DNA from: Lewinellaceae bacterium
GTDB lineage: Bacteria > Bacteroidota > Bacteroidia > Chitinophagales > Saprospiraceae
Assembly: GCA_020636095.1 (NCBI GenBank)
Contig: JACJYN010000004.1
Coordinates: 248,001 to 312,000, forward strand
Direction of reading: 5' to 3'
DNA length: 64,000 bases
Part shown: positions 29,094-36,696 of the stretch, one piece after another
How positions within the stretch are numbered: position 1 is the stretch's first letter
Layout: every line of letters starts with the position of its first letter
The notes under the pieces: model-generated
The model's database searches: none
The model's input: only the letters and a program-made list of their open reading frames with translations
Told to the model about the DNA's origin: nothing
Position numbers and translations under genes: made by a program

Positions 29094-29228
29094 TACAAAG
29101 GCGTTGAAATATTGTCCGTTCCCTAAAGCAGGCTGCCCTTTAGAAGAGAAAATGGCCCCGTTGGGTAGATTGGCGCTTTTGACAACTAAAAAATATAGTT
29201 CTTTGAGGAGCGATCACATACAATCCAA

Positions 29229-29293
29229 ATTATTTATGTTCCTGATGAAAGACTAAAATTTTTTAGTTTTTCCCTTCAGGAACATAAAATAAT
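29229..29293. repeat. Long imperfect palindrome
   Basis: ATTATTTATGTTCCTGA (29229-29245) pairs with 29276-29293 with one bulge. An inner stem pairs GACTAAAA with TTTTAGTT. The whole 65-nt segment folds on itself. It may be the terminator of the TonB receptor gene or a small dispersed palindrome. Confidence 0.55.
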
Positions 29294-29326
29294 CCCTTGA
29301 ACATTTTTTAGGTTGCCAAATATGTG

Positions 29327-29543
29327 TATCTTCGGGCTGAACATATTTTTATTATAATCCCGTAAAGTTTAGTTCCATGAACATCAAACCCACACTTGGC
29401 AGCCCAATGGGGCCGGAATCCACATTTTTGACTCTCAATTCCGAGCCACCCTAACTTCTGCCACTCATAATTCCCAAAAGGCAGGATGTACTGTATCCTC
29501 CGAAGAATGGCCCTGACGATTCGTCAGGGCCATTCTTATTTTT
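29327..29543 (+). ncRNA. Candidate short transcript with a 25-codon frame
   Basis: A TATCTTCG box (29327-29334) resembles the -7 element. About 44 nt later a 25-codon frame starts with ATG at 29378 and stops at 29455; its product is Pro/Thr/Ser-rich with no Cys. The segment closes with a 17-bp hairpin and a T-run at 29503-29543. The block stands between the TonB receptor and pgk, with both ends marked, so it may be a small RNA or small-protein gene. It has no recognised family. Confidence 0.3.
29503..29537. terminator. Perfect 17-bp hairpin between convergent units
   Basis: AAGAATGGCCCTGACGA pairs with 29521-29537 and is followed on the plus strand by ATTTTT. It lies 35 nt beyond the pgk stop on the minus strand, so it can serve both directions. 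Confidence 0.75.
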
Positions 29544-29571
29544 GGTTCCTTCTTATTTGGCCCCGACGGCG

Positions 29572-30774
29572 CTACTCCTTGATCGCCTTAATTCCCGGCA
29601 GTTCTTTTCCTTCCAGAAATTCCAGCATAGCGCCGCCGCCGGTAGAGACGTGGCTGATCTTCTCAGCCAGCCCCATCTGGTTGACCGCGGCTACCGAATC
29701 TCCGCCGCCAACGAGAGAGAAGGCGCCTTTTTGCGTCGCCTGAGCTACCACCTCGGCAATCGCTTTGGTGCCGTTAGCAAATTTATCCATTTCAAAAACG
29801 CCCATCGGCCCGTTCCAGAGCAGGGTTTTTGAGTTGCGGATCACCTCTGCATATTTTTTCCTTGCCTTCTCACCAATATCCAGGCCCATCCATCCGTCGG
29901 GGATAGCCAGGCTGTTGGCGGAAGTGGACTGAGCAGCATTATCAAATTTATCGGCAATGATCGAGTCTTCGGGCAACAACAGTTGCACCCCTTTCTGCTT
30001 AGCCTTTTCCAGCAATTGAAGGGCCAGTTCTTGTTTGTCTTCTTCGACCAGCGAATTGCCAACTTTTCCGCCCTGGGCTTTGAGGAAGGTATAGGCCATG
30101 CCTCCGCCGATCAGCAAGTTGTCGACGAAGTCGATCAGGCGTTCCAGGAGCAGGATTTTATCAGACACCTTGGCGCCGCCAATAATGGCAGTGAGCGGGC
30201 GCTGTGGGTCGTGGAGTACCTTACTGGCGTTTTCGACCTCTGCTTCCATGAGAAAACCGAAGCCTTTGGCGCCCTTGTCAAAATATTGAGCAACCGTAGT
30301 GGTGGAGGCATGGGCCCGATGGGCAGTGCCGAAAGCATCATTGACGTAGACATCCGCCAATTGGGCCAGCTGCTGAGCCAGGCCTTCGTCTCCTTTCGTT
30401 TCTCCGGGCTCAAAACGCGTGTTTTCGAGGACCAGCACCTGGCCGGGCTGCAACGCCGCCGCCATTTTTGTCGCCTTTTCACCCACTAGTTCATCGCAGA
30501 ATTGTACCTCTACCCCCAGTAAATCGGAGAGGTGTCCAACGATATGATGGAGGGTGAATTTTTCCTTGTCAATACTGCCGTCCGGCAGCAATTTTTTGGT
30601 GGGCCGCCCCAGGTGAGACATCAGTATGGCCGCGCCGCCCTGATCGAGTATATACTTGAGGGTCGGTAGCGCGCCCCTGATGCGGGTATCATCCGTAATG
30701 TTATTGTTGCCGTCGAGTGGAACGTTGAAATCCACCCGAACCAATGCTTTTTTACCTTTGAAGTTAAGTTGCAT
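29572..30774 (-). CDS. pgk: Phosphoglycerate kinase
   Basis: 400 residues, the usual family length. It transfers phosphate from 1,3-bisphosphoglycerate to ADP in glycolysis. Diagnostic stretches are KALVRVDFNVPLD at the N-terminus, ILMSHLGRPTKK, YVNDAFGTAHRAHAST, the hinge region FGFLMEAEV, IIGGAKVSDK and the nucleotide-binding LLWNGPMGVFEMDKFANGT. The C-terminal VGGGDSVAAV and STGGGAMLEFLEGKELPGI are also typical. It lies downstream of gapA on the same strand, the common glycolytic pair, with a 152-bp gap that carries octamer repeats and a hairpin. Confidence 0.98.
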   Translation of the reverse strand: MQLNFKGKKALVRVDFNVPLDGNNNITDDTRIRGALPTLKYILDQGGAAILMSHLGRPTKKLLPDGSIDKEKFTLHHIVGHLSDLLGVEVQFCDELVGEKATKMAAALQPGQVLVLENTRFEPGETKGDEGLAQQLAQLADVYVNDAFGTAHRAHASTTTVAQYFDKGAKGFGFLMEAEVENASKVLHDPQRPLTAIIGGAKVSDKILLLERLIDFVDNLLIGGGMAYTFLKAQGGKVGNSLVEEDKQELALQLLEKAKQKGVQLLLPEDSIIADKFDNAAQSTSANSLAIPDGWMGLDIGEKARKKYAEVIRNSKTLLWNGPMGVFEMDKFANGTKAIAEVVAQATQKGAFSLVGGGDSVAAVNQMGLAEKISHVSTGGGAMLEFLEGKELPGIKAIKE

Positions 30775-30797
30775 GGGAGTAGGTTGAGGGAGTTAAA

Positions 30798-30872
30798 GAA
30801 GGAATGAAGGAATGAAGGAACGAAGGAATGAAGGATTGATTAGCTGATACAATGATCAGCCTATCAACCCTT
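30798..30872. repeat. Octamer tandem repeat plus hairpin in the gapA-pgk gap
   Basis: Five tandem copies of GAAGGAAT (the third and fifth with one change) run from 30798 to 30837. Next to them, the arm at 30831-30848 can pair with 30855-30872 (shared TTGAT and GCTGAT blocks). A closely similar arrangement lies in the gldA-gldF gap at 55819. Confidence 0.6.
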
Positions 30873-30926
30873 CAGTCATTTATACCTGCCTTCCACTCAA
30901 AGCGCGAAAGCAGGCCGTTCATTTAT

Positions 30927-31925
<999 letters not shown>

Positions 31926-32160
31926 GGTTTTATGTGATTTTGTTTTCTGAAAATGTTCCAGGCAGTGTGTGCTACCTTATGATGGTTGAATCGTTTACTT
32001 TTCTTTTGATTTGGCTCGGCTCACCCTTTCTGCACCCTTAGTGTAAAAATAACAATAATTGACCATTAATCGTTGGCCTGAAATAGTTTTATTTTTTTAT
32101 TTTTTGAACCATTTTCGGGCGGCAACGGTTAGAATACCTGTGTTTTTGCCTTACGGACCA

Positions 32161-32168
32161 CAAAGGTA
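32161..32168 (-). promoter_or_regulatory. -7 box, possible gapA-pgk promoter
   Basis: TACCTTTG on the minus strand matches TAnnTTTG. The leader to gapA would be about 230 nt. No good -33 TTTG is present, so this is tentative. It lies back to back with the tRNA promoter. Confidence 0.35.
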
Positions 32169-32190
32169 AAAAAAACTTCTTCGATTATAT

Positions 32191-32220
32191 TTTGCTTTTT
32201 TTAGAAAGAACATATATTTG
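32191..32220 (+). promoter_or_regulatory. Promoter of tRNA-Glu
   Basis: TTTG (32191-32194), an 18-nt spacer and TATATTTG (32213-32220) match the Bacteroidota -33/-7 consensus. The tRNA begins 41 nt downstream. Confidence 0.8.
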
Positions 32221-32260
32221 CAGCGCTTTAGGAAGAAAGATTCCGTAGCTTTGAAAAAAT

Positions 32261-32335
32261 GGCCCGTTCGTCTAGGGGTTAGGACGCCAGATTTTCATTC
32301 TGGTAACACGGGTTCGATTCCCGTACGGGCTACCA
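32261..32335 (+). tRNA. tRNA-Glu (anticodon TTC)
   Basis: The acceptor stem GGCCCGT pairs with ACGGGCT (one G-T pair). The anticodon stem CCAGA/TCTGG encloses the loop TTTTCAT with anticodon TTC. The T-arm is CGGGTTCGATTCCCG. The CCA end is encoded (32333-32335). A promoter lies upstream and a terminator hairpin immediately downstream, so it is a single-gene unit. It sits at the edge of an accessory stretch that includes an integrase remnant, as expected for a tRNA used as an integration site. Confidence 0.95.
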
Positions 32336-32347
32336 GACATTTTTTCG

Positions 32348-32382
32348 AAAACGCCCTGTTTCTTTGAGACAGGGCGTTTTTT
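32348..32382 (+). terminator. Terminator of the tRNA-Glu gene
   Basis: A 12-bp stem AAAACGCCCTGT / ACAGGGCGTTTT with a 9-nt loop ends in a T-run, 12 nt after the CCA end. Confidence 0.85.
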
Positions 32383-32410
32383 ATTGGGCTCCAGCCTCCC
32401 TTCACCATAA

Positions 32411-32650
32411 GAGGCCGGTTTATGGTTCAATGATATGATGGATACCCGCCCACCGGTTATCAAAAGCCAGCAAGTCACTACGCATACTGCCCGGCGCAGC
32501 GGCGCGGCCAACCTGCACCTGCAAGGCGCCAGCCTGAAAACCATCGCCGGCCTGGGGGGCTGGAAGGATGTGCATTCTCTTCAGCTGTATCTACGGGCGA
32601 GTGGGTTGGATAGTGCGAGGCTGGCTAGGAATCTGGACTTTTTTAAGTAA
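32411..32650 (+). pseudogene. Tyrosine recombinase (integrase) C-terminal remnant
   Basis: About 75 in-frame residues carry the end of a phage-type integrase catalytic domain: TTHTARRSGA holds the HxxR box, LKTIAGLGGWKDV the conserved GW(H) region, and LQLYLRA the tyrosine nucleophile. Intact enzymes are 300-400 residues, and the N-terminal domains and the first catalytic Arg are missing; a stop at 32408 closes the frame. It begins about 75 nt after tRNA-Glu. This fits a degraded element once integrated at the tRNA gene. It cannot be active as it stands. Confidence 0.7.
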
Positions 32651-32719
32651 AATTCCTGGAAAAGCCGATAAAATTGGCGAATTTTCGGATTATCATTTTG
32701 AGAAAAACCCAAACACCAG

Positions 32720-34807
32720 GTGGCTACTCAAAAAAAAGGCACTGGATTCGATGCCGAATCAAAAAGCGCTCCCCGTGGTAAAAACTACCTGCTGGTGATT
32801 GCTATAGATGAGTACGTCCACTGCCCGAAGCTTAACAATTGTGTAAAAGATGCCAGGGAATTTATTGAAGTGCTGACCGGCAAATATCAGTTCGAGCCAG
32901 GGCACGTTACCACCCTGTATAATGATCAAGCCACCCGCGCCAATATACTGAGCAGGCTCAACGAGTTAAAACGGAAAGTCGGCTCTGAAGACAATCTCAT
33001 TATCTACTTTTCCGGCCATGGAGAAACTGAGGACGACGTAGGCTATTGGGTGCCGGTAGCCGCTAGCCCCGAGCATAACTGGGAGTTTATTTCCACGTAT
33101 GATATAAAATCCCGGCTGGATCCCATTCCCAGTTTTCACACCTTTGTCATTGTCGACGCCTGTTTTTCCGGGTCTCTTTTTACTTCGTATAAGACGGTTA
33201 AAGCCGGCTACGACACCAAGCGCTCTCGCCTGGGCCTGGCCGCCAGCCACAGCCGCGAGCGGGCACTGGACGGCACGGCCGGGGATAACAGCCCCTTTGC
33301 GGCCAAGCTACTGAAAAGGTTGCGGGAGAGCCCGGAGGACCTTGGCGTACAACGGCTGGCTACCGATGTGATCGAGGAAGTACAGGCTGCCACCCGCGGG
33401 CGGCAGACACCGGTGTTCAAGACGTTGGATGTCAAAGGGGACGACTCGGGGCAGTATGTGTTTCACCTGAAAGCCAACGAGGCAGCCGATTGGAAAGCCT
33501 GCCAGGACGCTGGCACGCTGACCGCTTATCAGGCTTTTCTGGCGAAGTATCCGGAAGGGATATATACCCAGGCCGCACGAGCTATGCTGGTGGAGCTGGA
33601 AGAAGAGGCTGGCTGGGAGGCAGCCAAAGCAACGAACACCATTCTTTCCTATTACCGGTATAACCAAAATTACCTCTCCGGCAAATACCGCGCTGAAGCA
33701 TTGACGGCGATCAAACGCCTGGAAGAGGAGCAAGCCTGGCGGCAGGCAAAGCGAGCCGGTTCGCTTTCTGCTTTTTTAGAGTACAAGGAGCGCTACCCGC
33801 AGGGGCGCTTTACCGCGGAGGCGGAAGAACAAATACAGGCCATCCTGGCCCGCCAGCAGGAGCCGGCGGCCTGGCAGGCGGCTAAAGGGAAAGATACCTC
33901 GGTCGCCTATGAGGCTTACCTGCAGGAGTACCCGCAGGGGGCGCATGCGCTGGAAGCCCAGGCAGCGATACAGCAACTAAAGAAGAAGGCGAAGGAAGCC
34001 GAACGGAGGAAAGAGGATAAAATAATCCCGAAACAGCAAATAAAGCAGAAGTCTGATGCGGTGGGAACTCAGCCTCGGTCAACACAGGCCCGGCCCATGC
34101 ACCAAGTGTTTAGCCAGCCAAAATCAGCTTTTGATTGGAAAAAATGGGGCCCGGTGGGTGCAGGAGTGCTGGTTGTGCTACTGGTGGTTTGGGGTACCTC
34201 CCAATGGGCTGGAGGGGGAAGTATACCTTCAGGTACTCCAAGTGAAAATACAGCAATCACTCAAAAAAATACGCAGCAAGGCGAAGAGACGGGTGGTGAG
34301 TCCCCATCCACACAAACAAGCACTGTTTCTTTTGGAGGACAAACCTATAAAACCATTCGCCTCAACGGCAAAACCTGGATAGCCCAAAACCTAAACATTG
34401 ATGTACCGGAGTCGTGGTGCTATGAGGGCAAATCGGCGAATTGTCAAAAATATGGCCGGCTATACACCTGGCAAACGGCACAGGATGCCTGTAAAAAATT
34501 GGGCGGCCGATGGCGGCTGCCAACGGATGCGGAATGGAGTGCATTAAGGGCTAAGTATGGAGGGGAAAAAGGCGCTTATAAAGCCTTGATTGAGAGAGGA
34601 AGTACTGACTTTGCTGCGCTCCTAGGCGGTTACCGGGGCCTCGATGGGAGTTTCAGCTACCTTGGGCTGAGCGGAGGCTACTGGAGCGGTACGGAGAAGG
34701 GCCCTCAGTACGCGTGGGACTACAGCTTCGGCAGCGTCAACGGCGAGCTGTACCGCCTCAGCAGCCGTAAGTCCTTGGGCCTTAGTTGCCGCTGTATGAA
34801 GGACTGA
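32720..34807 (+). CDS. Caspase-like protease with TPR-like repeats, membrane anchor and C-terminal FISUMP domain
   Basis: 695 residues from a GTG start. Residues ~20-240 are a peptidase C14 caspase fold: catalytic His100 in YFSGHGE and Cys148 in VDACFSGS. Four degenerate ~40-residue helical repeats follow (about 260-430; W.AA/Q... AY..YL..YPQG pattern). A single transmembrane helix lies near 482-502 (GVLVVLLVVW). The last ~160 residues are a FISUMP domain (QTYKTIRLNGKTWIAQNLN to GLSCRCMKD), related to the FGE/C-type-lectin fold that displays hypervariable loops in diversity-generating retroelements. The final 25 codons before KSLG are mostly NNC, as expected after adenine mutagenesis of AAC codons. 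The lectin-like part would lie across the membrane from the protease. Immunity or cell-death signalling is inferred. Confidence 0.85.
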   Translation: MATQKKGTGFDAESKSAPRGKNYLLVIAIDEYVHCPKLNNCVKDAREFIEVLTGKYQFEPGHVTTLYNDQATRANILSRLNELKRKVGSEDNLIIYFSGHGETEDDVGYWVPVAASPEHNWEFISTYDIKSRLDPIPSFHTFVIVDACFSGSLFTSYKTVKAGYDTKRSRLGLAASHSRERALDGTAGDNSPFAAKLLKRLRESPEDLGVQRLATDVIEEVQAATRGRQTPVFKTLDVKGDDSGQYVFHLKANEAADWKACQDAGTLTAYQAFLAKYPEGIYTQAARAMLVELEEEAGWEAAKATNTILSYYRYNQNYLSGKYRAEALTAIKRLEEEQAWRQAKRAGSLSAFLEYKERYPQGRFTAEAEEQIQAILARQQEPAAWQAAKGKDTSVAYEAYLQEYPQGAHALEAQAAIQQLKKKAKEAERRKEDKIIPKQQIKQKSDAVGTQPRSTQARPMHQVFSQPKSAFDWKKWGPVGAGVLVVLLVVWGTSQWAGGGSIPSGTPSENTAITQKNTQQGEETGGESPSTQTSTVSFGGQTYKTIRLNGKTWIAQNLNIDVPESWCYEGKSANCQKYGRLYTWQTAQDACKKLGGRWRLPTDAEWSALRAKYGGEKGAYKALIERGSTDFAALLGGYRGLDGSFSYLGLSGGYWSGTEKGPQYAWDYSFGSVNGELYRLSSRKSLGLSCRCMKD

Positions 34808-34829
34808 TTTTTTCCCAAAGGAAAAAATC
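34806..34829 (+). other. 10-bp hairpin with 4-nt loop at the stop codon of the caspase-FISUMP gene
   Basis: GATTTTTTCC pairs perfectly with GGAAAAAATC around a CAAA loop and overlaps the TGA stop. Its place just after the candidate variable region matches the hairpin used in DGR target recognition (Bordetella phage type). A simple terminator is the alternative. Confidence 0.55.
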
Positions 34830-35119
34830 TTGTCTACCCGCCTGCCAAAGTACCTAAGTACGGCGGGCAGGGTTGACAATTTGACCCTGTGGAATAATGC
34901 CGCAGGCATTCCGGCCCGGCCGGATTCCAGAGGGTTGACTATTTCCGCGCTCGTTTAGAATGTTGTGATTTGGATTTCCCGCGTCCGCCTTCGCTCCCCG
35001 CCCGCTGTAGTTTCTAACGAAAGTGGGTAGCTACGGCGGATGAGAAAGTGGGTCGATTTTTTTAGTACTCCCCAGTTTTCTGACCTTCCCCGGTTAAAAA
35101 ATTCCGAATAAAATTAAGC
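34830..35119. other. Non-coding gap with several small hairpins
   Basis: This ~290-bp gap has short palindromes (AATGCCgcaGGCATT near 34895, CCGGCCcGGCCGG near 34912) and no coding frame. I compared it by eye with the 3' end of the upstream gene to find an adenine-rich template repeat and saw none. Confidence 0.5.
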
Positions 35120-35752
35120 ATGCAGGTAAAAGAAATATTGGCGCAGGAAAGCGCCAACCGGGATCGTATTTTGTGAGCTTGTTGGCGGTTTATCCTTTGC
35201 GCCGAAATTGCCCCTTTTTCGCTTATGCTGCGTTGCAGAACCGGGCTTCGTAGCCCTGCTACGATCCCGAATCCCGAATCAAGTTCGGAACAGGCTCTGC
35301 GCCTTGCCTAAGCAAAAAATTGACTAATTTCAGCATCAAAAACAAAACACCTACAAGCTCTGATCAAAGAGGGGATATTCTGGCGAGCTTATCAGGGGGC
35401 GGCATATCTGTTCTGGCATAATATTCGGGAACTGAAGGTGACGCACAAGTACATCAAAACGGTAAAGTCGGATGTTTTTTACGTCGGGTTTCCCGCAAAG
35501 ATCCTTGAGCAGGTACTCGGCAAGGCCAAGGTAAAGGGCTGGAAGATTGAACGGGAAGAACGGAAAGTTCAGATCATTACTGGCCAGGAAGTGACAGAAA
35601 AGCAATTTGAAGAATGGGCCAGGCCTTTTGCAGCACCTATAGCGCCAATGGAGCCGGAAGAGGTGAAAGCTTCAGGGCAAGCTCAGATCATAGAACAGAT
35701 CCGGCGCTTCCCCATCATGGAGAAGACACCGCTGGAGACTCAGCAGTTTTGA
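35120..35752 (+). pseudogene. Disrupted small gene resembling the MutS N-terminal domain (DGR accessory MSL type?)
   Basis: A start at 35120 gives MQVKEILAQESANRDRIL and then a stop. After ~185 bp the same kind of protein resumes in frame at ~35360 as ALIKEGIFWRAYQGAAYLF and runs about 130 residues to 35752. The IFWRAY...AA phrase recalls the DFYE.y..DA mismatch-reading region of MutS domain I; small MutS-like (MSL) proteins are known DGR accessory factors. The interrupting segment is an ATGCTGCGTTGC-type dispersed repeat. A GTG at 35438 could give a 104-residue product. Family assignment is from memory of the motif only. Confidence 0.45.
35200..35325. repeat. ATGCTGCGTTGC-type dispersed palindromic element, copy 1
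   Basis: The segment has the core ATGCTGCGTTGC (35225-35236) and GCGCCTTGCCTA (35299-35310). They are bracketed by TTTTTCGCTTA and TAAGCAAAAAA, which can pair. The inner part holds GGGCTTCGTAGCCC. A second copy with different but still pairing stem bases lies at 40580-40670. Confidence 0.55.
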
Positions 35753-35753
35753 T

Positions 35754-35955
35754 CCACCCCCTGAATCCCCCGCCAGCGGGGGACATTGTCTACCCTTGGC
35801 GGTAGTGGGGTTCTTTTGAGGCATCCACTTTGCCCATTAGTAGGGGAGTAGCCCCACCAGCTAGGAAGTCAACTTTTGTCGAAGCTACTTTCTCCCCCGC
35901 TGGACGCTTGCGCCATAGCTGGCTACAGCGCCGGTGCACGGGGGCCGGGGGGGGG
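35754..35955. repeat. Element bounded by CCCCCGCCAGCGGGGG palindromes, interrupted at its right end
   Basis: The left end has the near-palindrome at 35767-35782. The right end starts CCCCCGCTGG (35894-35903), is broken by about 35 bp, and resumes with CGGGGGCC. The left edge begins exactly at the stop codon of the upstream broken gene. Confidence 0.5.
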
Positions 35956-36423
35956 ACAGATCGCATTTTCATCAATCCAATTCCCGATCATTATAGATAC
36001 ATCATCTATCTTGTTCAGCACTTCCCAATCTGAAAAACGAAGGACGGTGAACCCTACACTTTCCAAATCCTTATCTTTCTTCTGATCCCGCTCATACCCT
36101 TCGGGAGAATCATGCGTGATGCCATCTACTTCGATGACCAGCAGCAATTCTTTGCACATGAAATCAGCAATGTAGTTAAGTACGGGGCGTTGCCTTCTGA
36201 ACTGGTAGCCCTTCATCTGGCGGGCGCCAAGGACGTATTTCCACAGGCAGGCTTCAGCCTTGGTCATGTTTTTTCTGAGGCTGCTGGCAAAAGGTTGCAG
36301 CCTTTTTTGTTGTAGTGGTAGTTGTTTTGTGGGGATGCTTGTTCCATGGGTTTTGGGTTTGGTCCACCCCCTAACCCCCGCCAGCGGGGGAAATCCGTTA
36401 CTCTTGGCAGCAAGGAGTTTCAT
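35923..36423 (-). CDS. DUF559 (very-short-patch-repair-like) endonuclease domain protein
   Basis: The domain is clear from about 36320 down: FASSLRKNMTKAEACLWKYVLGARQMKGYQFRRQ, then NYIADFMCKELLLVIEVDGITHDS and VLRFSDWEVLNKIDDV. This is the PD-(D/E)XK-like DUF559 fold; Asp of ADF, Glu-Val-Asp of VIEVDG and the later residues fit the nuclease core. The start is unclear. The upstream residues GFPPLAGVRGW are translated from the flanking repeat, and an internal Met at 36267 would cut the domain. The last ~12 residues also come from the repeat. So the gene fills the space between two palindromic repeats. Members often lie near mobile repeats; the function is unknown. Confidence 0.7.
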   Translation of the reverse strand: MKLLAAKSNGFPPLAGVRGWTKPKTHGTSIPTKQLPLQQKRLQPFASSLRKNMTKAEACLWKYVLGARQMKGYQFRRQRPVLNYIADFMCKELLLVIEVDGITHDSPEGYERDQKKDKDLESVGFTVLRFSDWEVLNKIDDVSIMIGNWIDENAICPPPGPRAPAL

Positions 36424-36532
36424 TGAAGGCAGGATTTCCGCTCTCAGTGAAAGAGGTCGCAGCCGGGAGGCATCGGGCAAGGGCTTCTTGGCGCCCTATC
36501 TCCCCCGCTGGCGGGGGCCGGTGGGTGGACAA
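36358..36532. repeat. Element with inverted CCCCCGCCAGCGGGGG ends
   Basis: The left end GGTCCACCCCCTAAC carries the palindrome at 36375-36390. The right end carries its inverted copy at 36502-36517, followed by CCGGTGGGTGGAC. The 175-bp unit overlaps the start of the DUF559 gene. Confidence 0.6.
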
Positions 36533-36696
36533 TAAGCCATACCTTCCAATTTAAATACTTCGCCCAAAAAGCACAAGCCGCAAGCTTTTAAAGAAGAATG
36601 CCCTGGGCTGCATCCAACAAAATACCTGCTGTAGATCCGTTTACACCCAGGTTTCAAAAAAAAGTTTTATCATGCACTCCAATCAATTCCTTTTCC

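Noticed and set aside
32272..32544. 90-codon minus-strand frame over the tRNA
   Set aside because: It runs antisense through tRNA-Glu, its terminator and the integrase remnant, so it is not a gene.
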